64,000 nt of DNA from contig JAZAYU010000181.1 in NCBI GenBank assembly GCA_038501625.1, positions 558,001 to 622,000 of the forward strand, in the 5' to 3' direction. The DNA comes from Corbicula japonica. Taxonomy: Eukaryota > Mollusca > Bivalvia > Venerida > Cyrenidae. This document shows positions 42,705 to 53,457 of the stretch, piece after piece. Within the stretch, counting starts at the first letter, position 1. Every line of letters starts with the position of its first letter. Both the position numbers and the translations under genes were made by a program. The notes beneath the pieces are model-generated. The model was not told where the DNA came from, searched no databases, and worked only from the letters and a program-made list of their open reading frames with translations.

Positions 42705-44746
42705 AAATAATTCTAAAAACTAAAATCAATGTTTTGTTTGTTTTTGTCAAAATCTGAACTCACAGCCCTTCTTCAAGTGTAAGCAGTTAGTGACAGTTCA
42801 GCCACACTAAAAACACTATAAACAGATTATAAACATTCATAACAAAAAAAATCAGGAAAAATGGAATATTCCAGTTGATGTTATAAAACTTGACCACTGA
42901 AGACTTACACACAGGCATGATATTTTAAACAAGTAATTATTTGGCTTGGCCTTAAATGCTTCTATACAGAGTCATTTTTGTATCCCCACCCCATGTAAAA
43001 ATACAAAAAAAAGACATTTTCTGGCTATTATTTCAATAAATTTTCACTACCTGCAAGATCAAATTCCTGAATTTTACATTAAAAGCAGCTATAAACATAT
43101 TCATGCATAGAAACACAGTCTATTTAATATCATTCTGCACTTAAAATACACAGACATGACTTTTGTGGAAACCAAAACATGGTGAAAATCCATAAGAAAA
43201 TGACATTTTGATGCATTTGGAGTGGAAATCATTCATTTCATGAGACTGTTTTTACTAAATTCTTCCAGTTGTCATATAAATTTGTGTTTTTATGCATGAA
43301 AATAAACAATACACCTTGACTGGACACTTCTATTTACCCAGGGGCTTGTTTTTGCCCTGAAATGCCTCCAGGATGTCACTCTTCATAGGTAATCCTATAT
43401 CAAAACCCCATGAAATAAAGAATTATCAGATCCAAATGCTTTAAAAATAGGCAATATGCATGAAATGATTAAATTATTATGTAATTCAATTGCTCTAATT
43501 GTATAATAAAGCATATTTCATCAAATGATTTTTCTGTTTAATTTTCTTTGTTGAAAGGGAGACAACTCATGTTCTCTAAATTAGTCTAATTTGCTATAAC
43601 TTACAATTTTGTAGGTATAAATATAATAAACATATTTCTGCTATAATTATTTTCAAAAAATCTCAAGCTGGTGCTACAGTTTTGAAAACAAAAGTGTCAA
43701 GCAGACAATATTTAAGGCCCCATGTTAAACAATTTCTAATAAACATAATTATATGCCAGATTTAGTTCTGTCATAGAATCCATGGTTTTCTGGGACCAGA
43801 CTCCCAAATGAAACCCAGTTAACCACTTTTACAGAGAAATACTGCTATTCTCTGTTAAAAACAAAAGTTAAAACTATTGTATATCTCAATCAAAGTAGCA
43901 AATCAGTAAGTGAAATCCTTCACACAGTCAGAGATCTATTTAACATACCCGTTGGCATTTTATGGTCAAACTTATCTCAACTTCCAGGAACCGACTTAAA
44001 ATTATTTATTCGCGAAATAATTTACTGCTTCGCAACTGAAATCAAACTCATACCGAACAAAAGTCACCCATAAAATTCATTTTTTTCTCATTTTGCCTTT
44101 ATTCTATTACCACTTTTAATATACAGCCACTCTACACTTTTCAACATTAGGCATCAAAAACATATCTAACAAATCTGAGACTTACTGAAATATTAAGAAA
44201 GACTTCTAAAAGGGGAAAAACACAGTTTTTGTGTCTAAAAGGCAAATCTAATTCATCATAAAGTCATTTTTTCCTAACCAGAATTAAATCAAAGCCACAC
44301 TTTTGATCCAAATATACCTTACAGTGACCACCACCTCTAAGTTTCCTCAAATGCAAGCATTATCCTCAAAATCTAACAACCTTTTTATACCAAAATAAGC
44401 AAATGCATAACAAAAAATGCACTCCCATGTATAGTTTTACAACAATCCTACCTTAAAAAGTGACAATTTCTATACTTTTCATGGGAAATATCAAAAAGTG
44501 CAGGTCTCAACAAAGCTACAACACCATCTCCCATTCTGAATATAGTGAATAGGGCTATTTTCAACACTATCTTAATTCAGAGGCCCCTTTATCAACAACT
44601 TACAATCAGACTCCTTCTAACTGCTGCAAATGTATGTAGAAATTCTTTAGATTTGTCAATATTCACAAAATTAACAAATTGTATACAAAGTCAGTTTCAA
44701 ACAAGGCGTTCAATAGATCACATACATCCAGAGTCTTGCTGCCTTT
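42705..44746. other. Probable intron, nothing recognised
   Basis: Two kilobases of AT-rich sequence without family A or C copies. One AAAGGGAGACAACTCATG motif occurs at 43555-43572. No splice-bounded exon is convincing. Confidence 0.45.
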
Positions 44747-45208
44747 AGGTCAGCGTACACTATTGCGTTTCCCTATATGTTCTATATAGAGTCTTGGGAG
44801 TCTCCTTGATTTATTTATTCTTAGACAATATCAGGCATGGTCTTGTGATGAAGTTTGAATATAAATCTTTATAAAAACATAGATGAAATACCACCATGAC
44901 CGTAGGTTTCCACCTCAAATTTCACTTTGAAGACCACCACCCTTGCCTATTGACTAAATTTACTTGTGGCCAACCTGTTTATAGGCATTATTTTAAAAGT
45001 AATTTTTTTCTTATCCAAAATGTTTTGGATAATGATTTTTGGTTCCAACAGCTGCAGAAATACACAATTTCTGTTGTTTAGAAGGAGTTTTATTTTTTCC
45101 TTAGCTATATTGGCCAATCAGCTAATGTTTCTATAGAGTCTTACGGGTTTCCCCTAACTTTTTTTTTAACCAACCGGGCAGCAGCTTTTATTTAGTGTAC
45201 ACTGATCT
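44747..45208. mobile_element. 462-bp family F element, copy 2
   Basis: Same length, ends and orientation as copy 1, with about 99% identity by eye. The flanks differ from those of copy 1, which favours separate insertion over a large segmental duplication. Confidence 0.75.
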
Positions 45209-45281
45209 CAGTGTGAAGGTACATTATTAAGACCTACATAGTTTTCCTTGTGTTTAATACATAGCTTTATAACAGTCTAAA

Positions 45282-45590
45282 GGGCAGCATACACTCTTGC
45301 GTTTCCCTTTATGTTCTATATAGAGTCTTGGGAGTCTCCTTGATTTATTTCTTCCTAGACAATATCAGGCATGGTCTTCTGATGAAGTTGGAATATAAAT
45401 CTTCATAAAAGCATAGATTCCATGCCATCATGACCTTAGGTTTCTGCATCAAATGTCACTTCAAAGACTACACCACCCTTGCCTATTGACTAAATTTACT
45501 TATGGCTAACATGTTTATAGGCATTATTTTAAAAGTAAGCTTTTACTTATCCCAAATGTTCTGGATAATGGTAATGGATACACAATATCT
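45282..45590. repeat. Family F element, diverged and truncated copy 3
   Basis: Starts AGGGCAGCATACACTCTTGC and follows the other copies through GGATAATGG at lower identity (about 88% by eye), then stops before the right end. Confidence 0.75.
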
Positions 45591-45684
45591 GTTCTTTTAA
45601 ACAGATAAAGATATCTTTATAATAAATGAATGGGCAATGGTTACTGTGTAAGGCCCTGAAAAGTTTTATTGTATTACATGTACA

Positions 45685-46280
45685 TGGTTTCTGTTACCAT
45701 AACAACCAACACATATTTGTTTCCCTTTGATAGTGCATTTTCCATAACTAAACAGTCAGGTGACAGACAATGGTACATTCAAATATAGTTTATCTGCCAA
45801 CAGTTTACCCAATTCCATATTGTCATGTTTCCTGGTGACAGGTATTGTCACTAGTAAAATATTTAACCCTAAATTACTTCAATAAAATGACCTACCATGT
45901 TATTATGAACAATGTCAAGGTTGTCACCATTATCATCTGCATCTTTGTGTGAGTTATCATCTTCTTTATGTTCATGAATATCTCCATGGATATCCACACT
46001 ACTTTTATCAGTTTGTATGATATTTTCTTCTACATTCTTAGGGATATTCATCCATTGGTGCTTATTATTTTCATCTGCAACTAGTGTTTTACTGTATGGC
46101 ATGTTTTCTGTTTCCATAGCAACCAACACATCTTTGTTTCTATGGCAACCACAAACACTCACTGTCATTGATCTAAATATTCCTCTCACCCTGTCTGAAA
46201 ACTTGGAACTCATATTGTCAAGTTTTCTGTTTCCATAGCAACCAACACATCTTTGTTTCTATGGCAACCACAAACACTAA
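45685..46280. repeat. 119-bp duplication carrying X-box-like motifs
   Basis: GTTTTCTGTTTCCATAGCAA and GTTTCTATGGCAACCACAAA occur at 46103-46160 and again at 46222-46280. A weaker third copy (GGTTTCTGTTACCATAACAA) is at 45687. Each unit contains two motifs close to the RFX-factor X-box (GTTTCCATAGCAAC, GTTTCTATGGCAAC). Confidence 0.75.
45896..46213 (-). CDS. Candidate coding exon of unknown product (weak)
   Basis: An ATG with A at -3 opens 106 codons that run to a plausible donor (AACATG/GTAGGT). The peptide starts MSSKFSDRVRGIFRSM and turns acidic and His-rich (DIHGDIHEHKEDD). It could be a first coding exon of the gene whose terminal exon is 15185-21691, since strand and phase 0 allow it. 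Against it: codons 17-37 come from the X-box duplication, the product is unfamiliar, and isolated frames of this size arise by chance in such DNA. Confidence 0.25.
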
Positions 46281-46801
46281 CTATCATCGATCTTAATATC
46301 CAAAAACTTTCGTCAATCTAAAAAAACAAAAACTTTAACTCATTATTTGTCATCAACAGCAATTCTTTGAATTTGTTTTTGCTTTAGTGCTAATAAATGT
46401 TGTTGTTGTTATTTTTAGCACTTCCTCCAACAGTTACTTCAGAAATCCTAAGTTTGGCTACCCCAGTTTGTGTAAAATTGTTTGTGGAAAAGCTAAAGAT
46501 TTACTTTTATTTAAACTGGAGTGCTATAAGAACTTGGAAAAGAAGATGGCAGGCATCTAAATGTGACAATCTGACAGAATGATGATTCTTGTAATGGTAA
46601 ACGATTTATCATAATAGTAATGGTAAAGGTTTATAATCAGGGGAAATAGTTAAATAATTTGATTGCTCTTAGATTATTAGGTAGGCCCAGTCAATTATGA
46701 ACATTAATTAATTTCAAAGCTGTGATGAACTTGCCTAAATGCCTAAGTTATATTCTTCCAGTTCTGTTTGTTTGTTTGAAGCCTAGGCAAACTTATATCA
46801 A
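46281..46801. other. Probable intron or flank, nothing recognised
   Basis: AT-rich. A 61-codon open frame at 46397-46582 has no supporting splice sites. Confidence 0.4.
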
Positions 46802-47033
46802 CCCTCTCTTCCATAAATATGCCAATATGGCATAGGAAAACAGTATAGATCCAGATCAGCAGGCATATCTGTGCAATTAGATCAGGATCTACACTGTTTG
46901 CTTTGTTTTAGGTTATTTTTGACCAAAAAGCAAACAGTGTAGATCCTGATTAGATGGCACAGATGTCCTGGCTAATCTGGATCTACACTGATTGCTCATG
47001 TGATAATTAAAGGCATATAAATGGAGGAAAGGG
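46802..47033 (-). repeat. Family A element
   Basis: CCTCTCTTCCATAAATAT to GGAGGAAAGGG followed by TTAA. Both hairpins are present with the linker TTTAGGTTATTTTTGACC in inverse orientation. Confidence 0.85.
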
Positions 47034-47089
47034 TTAATTATTAGATTTGTCTTCTGACCTTAGTCTAGTTTAATTTATTTAATGTTTAA

Positions 47090-47321
47090 CTCTTTCCTCC
47101 ATATATGCCTTTTTACGCAAGTGCGAACAGTGTTGATCCAGATCAGCCGGCACATCTGTGCCATCTGATCAGGATCTGCGCTGGTCGCATTTTGGTTAAA
47201 AATAACCTAATGAATCAAAAAGTGAACAGTTTAGATACTGATCAGACGGCATGGATGTGCCGGCTGGTCTGGATCTAAACTGTTCGCCCTCACAATTAAG
47301 GTGTGTCTATGGAGGAAAGGG
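47090..47321 (+). repeat. Family A element, forward
   Basis: TTAA at 47086-47089. Intact hairpins, linker AATAACCTAATGAATCAAAA, end GGAGGAAAGGG then CTAA. It lies only 57 bp from the preceding, inversely oriented copy. Confidence 0.9.
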
Positions 47322-48688
47322 CTAAAATAGCACAAAATCAATATAATGGATTTCTTAGACAGATCAATCCACAAATTTAAAGCCACGATGAAATAAAATA
47401 TTACATGAAATTTTAGATAAACACATTTTGCACAATGTAAAGCCATGAGTTTAAGAACCAAGGAAAATGCTGTTTGACTGAAAAATTTAATGCCCACGAA
47501 TAATAATATTTAAATGCATTCATAAAAGCTTTAATATACATTTTGTTTCTTTAACACTGCACTATTTAATAATCCTTTCTACATTTCCATGTTACCATTT
47601 ATTACAGTGTCCTCATAAATTTATTTTCTTTTTCACTTTTGACAGGTTTTATTTCACTAATTCCCCTTATGTTTTCTTTTCTCAAAAATCTGATTCATGC
47701 AAAACACAAAATGCAACTTTTTCAGGTTTATTTTTACCTTTTCTCTGCCATCAAGTGTAAATGGAAGATAATTTTTATCCAGAATACATCCCAATTTAAG
47801 CATACAGCCATATGTTAACTTCTAAAAAGATAAATTTCCATCTGCATCATGCTTATCTTGTCAGATCATCTTTATATCAATCTTCGAGTTCAGATAGAAT
47901 ACCTGTTCTCATATTACAATTTTCTACACTTTTTGAGAAACTTCAAATTTTCATAAAATTAGCTGGTTTCTAAATGATTTTTTCTTAAAATAAATTGCTG
48001 AGAAGTTATTATTTTAATGCACCTGTTCTGATATTCTGTATTTTAACCACTGACAGCTCATGAAATCTGCATTTATATAATATCGTAATAGTAAAAGATC
48101 ATGAAAACTTAACTTTTATTAAAATTTCATATCCATTTTTAAGTACCTAAAGTGTATAATGAGTTAGACAGTAAAACACAAAAGGAAACTTATTTTACTT
48201 AGTATCTGAGAAATTTCCAGGGTTTTTTAAGAGTAAAATTCCAGTTTTTAAAAAGCAAAACTCCAGTTTTGTAATTTTAAGATTATCACATGACTGTGTG
48301 TAAGCAATTACTCGGAGCACAACAAAACTTTGGTGTGCTGAACACTACATTAACTGTCATATAACATTTAGTTAATACAAAACAAAGTAAATAATTTCCA
48401 TTTCTTGGCTGGACCTGTACACTCATCAAATACAAGAAAGAAACAAATGAACAAGTAAAGGCACCCTACGTAGAGAGTATCTTTATATATAAATAATTGT
48501 GTTTATTTCTTTTTTCCTCCCCGATTTCTAACTGTGATGAATGTTCGGATTTCAGCCATCCTGCAATTTTTGTTGCTTTTTCCCTACAAATTGGAAATCT
48601 CTTTAATTCAAGGTACAGGAATATTAATGACTCATGTGGAGCAATGATAAATTGCTTCTGAAATCAAAAATACTTTTAGGGAGAATTT
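47322..48688. other. Probable intron or flank, nothing recognised
   Basis: AT-rich throughout; no repeat family, exon or RNA gene seen. A short family A left-end fragment (ACCCTTTACTTCATTATAAT) lies at 48689-48732 just beyond. Confidence 0.45.
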
Positions 48689-48813
48689 AACCCTTTACTT
48701 CATTATAATTAGCTTTGCGACCGTCAAGATGGTCTATTTTAAATACTTTTAATAATAATGTTAACAAATATTATGTTTTATTTCAGTTCTTGCTTTTCTT
48801 TTCTGATTCCTGG

Positions 48814-48959
48814 TCCCAAGGTTATAAAGCTAAGCATGGAAACCAGTCTCAAATCTCAAGCATCTGATTGGCTGAAATGGCGACTGGTCGCCATTTCAGC
48901 CAATCAGATGCTTGAGATTTGAGACTGGTTTCCATGCTCAGCTTTATTACCTTCAACCC
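48814..48959. repeat. Family C palindrome, 146 bp
   Basis: TCCCAAGGTTATAAAGCTAA to CTTTATTACCTTCAACC. Perfect inner arms around GGCGACTGGTCGCC; two CCAAT boxes. Confidence 0.9.
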
Positions 48960-49080
48960 AGTTCTGTCAGATCTTAGGGAAGGTAAAAAACAGAAAATAT
49001 GAAGTGCCAGTCAGGGTTTATTTTCTTGGTAAAGTTTTTGGATGAGTGAACATATAACATAACATAGGGACAGCAGCCAG

Positions 49081-49290
49081 TCTACTCCATTCTATATGCA
49101 TCTTATCGCATGTGCGACCAGTGTAGAGCAAGATCAGCTGGCACACCCCTGCAATCGAATCAGGATCTGCACTTAGTTTACTTTTTGGTCAGAAATAACT
49201 TAATAAATCAAAGAGTAAACAGTGTAGAACCTGATCATAATGGCACAATAGTGCCAGCAGATCTGGATCTACAGTGTTTGCTTATGGCAT
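49081..49290 (+). repeat. Family A element, outer ends eroded
   Basis: CTACTCCATTCTATATGCAT, hairpin one with CGACCAGTGTAGAGCAAGAT, linker GTCAGAAATAACTTAATAAA and hairpin two to GATCTACAGTGTTTGC. Confidence 0.75.
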
Positions 49291-49445
49291 GAACACATGT
49301 TACATTGCACCATAACACATTTTATTATCCCCCAAAGTATGGTTTTACAAATTTTGAAATAGACTGGAACTATTCAAGAACCCTCTAGTAGTGTTTCCTG
49401 TCTTTTTTATGATCTTCTGTTTGCTCTAAACCAGAGATATGCAAT

Positions 49446-49567
49446 CTATAAAAACAGAGAATGGTAACCAGTCTCAAATCTCAAACATCTGATTGGCTAA
49501 AATCGAAACTGGTTGCCATGTTCAGCCAGTCAGATGCTTGAGATTTGAGACTGGTTTCAATCTTCAG
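49446..49567. repeat. Diverged family C palindrome
   Basis: GAATGGTAACCAGTCTCAAA and inverse GATTTGAGACTGGTTTCAAT. Its centre has GAAACTGGTTGCCATG. One CCAAT box is changed to CCAGTCAG. Confidence 0.75.
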
Positions 49568-49671
49568 TCCAGAGATCTGCAATCTAATAAAACAGTACAC
49601 TCTTAAAAGTTTTGTCTAGTGTCTTATCTTTGATCCCAATAATCAAAAAATAGCAAAATCAAATTAATCAA

Positions 49672-49779
49672 AAAAGGAATGTGCAGATCCTGATCAGAAG
49701 GCAAGAAATTGTGCCAGCTGATCTGGATCTATAATGGCTGCCCATGGGCTGAACGCCATATCCCATGGAGTAAAAGGTT
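49672..49779. repeat. Family A right half, ATGGGATATGG subfamily
   Basis: GTGCAGATCCTGATCAGAAG to GATCTGGATCTATAATGG, then CGCCATATCCCATGGAGTAA and AAGGTTAA. Confidence 0.75.
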
Positions 49780-50149
49780 AAGGGTTTACCCACTGATTGT
49801 GATGAAATTGATCTGCCTTACTTTGACCTATGGTAATAATAGTGGCTCATTTTGCATTGCAGACACTAGAGAAACTGCATTTATTTGGGTCTACAAACTT
49901 CATGATTTTGGGGACTTGTGTCATAACATTATGGTCCAAGATTTATTCTAACATGTCATGAAAGTTGTTTTTCTGTATTTTCTTTGTAAGTCCTGATAAA
50001 GTGCTAACTAGATGGTTGTTTTACTTGGCCAAGTAATTTGGTTTGGTTCCAACACCTTTGATTCAGTATTGACAGAGAAAATCTCACACAACTGTTGATA
50101 CTTTCTGCTATGATGAAGAGTTTTTATTCTCTTTTGTTCAGAGACTGAA
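49780..50149. other. Nothing recognised
   Basis: AT-rich; no repeat or exon supported. Confidence 0.4.
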
Positions 50150-50870
50150 CTAATAGACAAAATGAAAACCAGGACTCAGTTATAATTACAAGAGGTCTAA
50201 ATGGCATTATATGCTCAACTGATGATCATACCAAATCCAGGACTCATAGAATTACAAGAGCGCTAAATGACACTATATGCTCAACTGATGATCATACCAA
50301 ATCCAGGACTCATAATAATTACAAGAGCGCTAAATGACACTATATGCTCAACTGATGATCATACCAAATCCAGGACTCATAATAATTACAAGAGTGCTAA
50401 ATGACACTATATGCTCAACTGATGATCAAAACCAGGACTTTTCACCAGAAGAGGACCAAATGGCCCTATATTGCTCACCTGATGATCCTACAAAAACCAG
50501 GACTCCTAATAATTACAAGAGCGCTAAATGACACTTTATGCTCAACTGATGATCATACCAAATCCAGGACTCATAATAATTACAAGAGCGCTAAATGACA
50601 CTATATGCTCAACTGATGATCATACCAAATCCAGGACTCATAATAATTACAAGAGCGCTAAATGACACTATATGCTCAACTGATGATCAAAACCAGGACT
50701 TTTCACCAGAAGAGGACCAAATGGCCCTATATTGCTCACCTGATGATCCTACAAAAACCAGGACTCATTATAATTACAACAGGGCTTAATGACCTGCTCA
50801 TCTTAAGATCCTACCAAAACCAGGACTTTTTACTAAAAGAGGGCCAAATGGCCCTTTATCGCTCACCTGA
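50150..50870. repeat. 65-bp tandem array with 261-bp higher-order duplication
   Basis: Units of about 65 bp read AATTACAAGAGCGCTAAATG, ACACTATATGCTCAACTGAT and GATCATACCAAATCCAGGACT. The block at 50334-50594 is repeated almost exactly at 50595-50855. Variant units read AGAGGACCAAATGGCCCTAT and AGAGGGCCAAATGGCCC followed by GCTCACCTGATGAT, which matches the start of the GGCC elements at 8649 and 53849. Confidence 0.9.
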
Positions 50871-51100
50871 TGATATTTCTGGCCTCATTTTGCAGTAAAA
50901 ACCTTAGAGTATTTTTTGAAAACATTAAAGTCCCTTCAATGAAATTATGTGACAGTTTAGTTGTTACTATATCTGGAAAGAACCTACTACATGTTTTATC
51001 TATTATTTTCTATTAACTAATAAGTGATTTTTTTACACATTTTGACTAAAAAGTGTTAAGTAATGTTTTCTGCTCATTAATATTAGGGAGGGCAGGGATC

Positions 51101-51288
51101 AGCTTAGGCTGTGAGAACAGGGAGAAGTTTTACCAATTTTAGGGAGAAGTTTTGAAAGCTTTTGACTTTCTATAAGAAATATTTAGGGAAAAACTTCTCC
51201 CTTGGCTCAGTAGAGGGAGAAGTTCATGATATTTGGGAAACGATTTCTCCCAAGTCTCCCTCTAAGCCATTCCCTGGGAGGGGTTAAT
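51101..51288. repeat. Family D palindrome, full copy
   Basis: CAGGGATCAGCTTAGGCTGT to CCTCTAAGCCATTCCCTGGG, inverse in orientation to the copy at 4357, with the same AGGGAGAAGTT/AACTTCTCCCT blocks. Confidence 0.7.
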
Positions 51289-51412
51289 AAATTGCTAAAT
51301 TAATATGAAACTGTTTGTTTGCTGACTAGTCAAACCAGTGTTGAATACCATGTCTAAACAAAGACCACTTGTGGATAAAGACCACATTTAATTTGTCCCA
51401 CTGACTGATTTA

Positions 51413-51520
51413 ACCCTTTACACCATACATCTTTATTGCCTGCACATAAGTCAGCACATTTGTGCCATCTGATAAGGATCTACACTGTTCGCTTTTAGAT
51501 TTATAAAGTTAAATCAGCAT
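51413..51520. repeat. Family A fragment
   Basis: ACCCTTTACACCATACATCT and GCCATCTGATAAGGATCTAC then ACTGTTCGCTTTTAGATTTA. Confidence 0.6.
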
Positions 51521-51716
51521 TACTTCAATTTAACCTGCTCTTGTTTGAAATATTACATGTATTTGGAACTATAGGCACAAATTTGCAGCATTAGTTGGGA
51601 CTAATAAAATTTTAATTTACTAAAATAAATTTGGTCCGCACGACTAAAAGCGAAAGTAGGATTTCCAAAACATCACAGAAATCGAGATCATGCATGAAGT
51701 GGCCTCTTCTTCAAAA

Positions 51717-51895
51717 ATGACACTGTTCACTTTTATATTCATTTGGTTATTTCTGACCATCCATGCCAGCTGATCAGGATGTACACAGTTCACTTTTATA
51801 TTCATTTGGTTATTTCTGACCATCCATGCCAGCTGATCAAGATCTACACTGGTCGCACACATGTAAAGATCTGAATAAATGGAGAAAATGGTAAA
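51717..51895. repeat. Family A fragment with 60-bp internal tandem duplication
   Basis: GTTCACTTTTATATTCATTT then GGTTATTTCTGACCATCCAT and GCCAGCTGATCA occur twice in direct succession (51724-51778, 51788-51839). A right end (AAATGGAGAAAATGG) follows. Confidence 0.75.
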
Positions 51896-52189
51896 GCCTT
51901 GTTTTCTCATGCTGCATCACAAGTTCAATTCAGATTTTGGTAATTTCTGATAAACCACCTGACTGCTTTCTTTTTCCCATAATTTTGTAGGGATATTTTA
52001 CATTTTCTGAAAATTATTGTATGCATGTGATGTCAAGTCATATATTATAAAAAGCTTTAGAATGTCACGAAAATTATTTATAAATTACATAGACGACAGT
52101 GAAATAGATTGCCTGAAATTATGTGAAATTCTCATCCCTGTTATACTGGGATATTATGACTGTTTGTTGATGATTTCTAAATCAGTTAA

Positions 52190-52396
52190 CCCTTTCCTCC
52201 ATTTATTCGCATTTTTATGCATGTGCGTTCTGTGTAGATCCAGATCAGCTGACACATCCATGCTGTCTGATCAGGATCTGCACTGGTCACATTTTGGGTA
52301 GAAATAACCTAATGAATTATAAAGCGAACAGTGCAGATCCTAATCAGACAGCACACTGTTTGACTAAGCAATAAAGGTGTGTCTATGGAGGTAAGG
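52190..52396 (+). repeat. Family A element, forward
   Basis: TTAA at 52186-52189, hairpin one and linker GAAATAACCTAATGAATTAT intact, hairpin two partly deleted, end GGAGGTAAGG then TTTAAG. Confidence 0.85.
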
Positions 52397-52498
52397 TTTA
52401 AGTAAGTACAGTCAAACCTATTTCCAAAGGCCATTCATGGGAAAACCCCAAAATGGACTGAAAACAGGTGGTCTATATTCACAGGTGAATTTGTTCTC

Positions 52499-53067
52499 CC
52501 CTTACTCCACATATACACCTTTCAACAGAACAAATCGAAAAGCAAACAGTACGGATGTGTTGGCTGATCTAGATCTACACTGTTCGCCCATGCAATAAAG
52601 GTATATATATATGGCAGAAAGTAGTGATGTGCCGATGATCGAAAGACATCGATTAATCATCAGTAAGAACCTCCCGATGCTGATAATCAATGTCATTATC
52701 CCATAATCGATTTAAACCGATGTATACCCCCGGCTGTAAACTACTGCACAATTAAACATATCTTTGTCAATATTTGTACTAGTCATGATTTTTCATTTAT
52801 TCTAATCAGTGCATATTTAATAAAAACACGTGAAAAAGTTTTATTTTTGTAATTTGAACACCAACCTTTATGTAGAAAGTAGCAGCAAACACACAATAAT
52901 AAGGGATATTATATAAGCTACTTATTAGAAACCATTTGTTAATGTAACACAGATATGATTTATAAACCGACTAATAATCGGTGAAATCACATTGGAAGTC
53001 GCAACCGATTCCAACTGATGATCGATTGTGATTTGCAACCGATATCCCAACACTAGCGGAAAGGTTT
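52499..53067. repeat. Family A copy interrupted by a hAT-like element
   Basis: Left part 52499-52621 (CTTACTCCACATATACACCT, hairpin two, ATATATGGCAGAAAG) and right remnant 53056-53067 (GCGGAAAGGTTT). The join would restore a normal family A terminus. Hairpin one is deleted. Confidence 0.75.
52622..53055. mobile_element. hAT-like non-autonomous transposon, 434 bp, 8-bp target duplication
   Basis: Starts TAGTGATGTGCCGATGATCG, ends CGATATCCCAACACTA. The ends are imperfect inverse repeats of the TAGTG-type seen in hAT elements. GCAGAAAG (52614-52621) and GCGGAAAG (53056-53063) are an 8-bp duplication with one mismatch. The interior is rich in CGAT motifs (ATCGATT, ACCGATT) near both ends and has no coding capacity. 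Confidence 0.85.
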
Positions 53068-53457
53068 AAGTGTACTTGGTTTATTTGCCAAGTCGGTTAG
53101 TACTGCCCCATATTTCTTGCCTATTTGAACTGACCTAGGACACAGAAGTAGAAAAAAGCCAAGTGTCCAAGGCTGAGAAGCAATTTTTTTGTTTCCAGAA
53201 AACTGACAGTGATCATTAACATCGTCTGTAAAACAGAGTAATAAGTCACAGAGCACGTTGAAAATTGCAGCTGTCATATGACTTTATTAATTTCCTTTCC
53301 ATTATTCCCCTTCAGATTTTTCTTAACACTCAGTCTAAGACTTCTGGTCAAACTTGAACAGTGTCTAGGATTGCCAGCTAAGGCTCAGAACTCTTGCAAG
53401 TAGCTGAAGGCTGGACTGGGCTTCAATTTCAATAAATTTTACTGCTTTTGATTGTAG

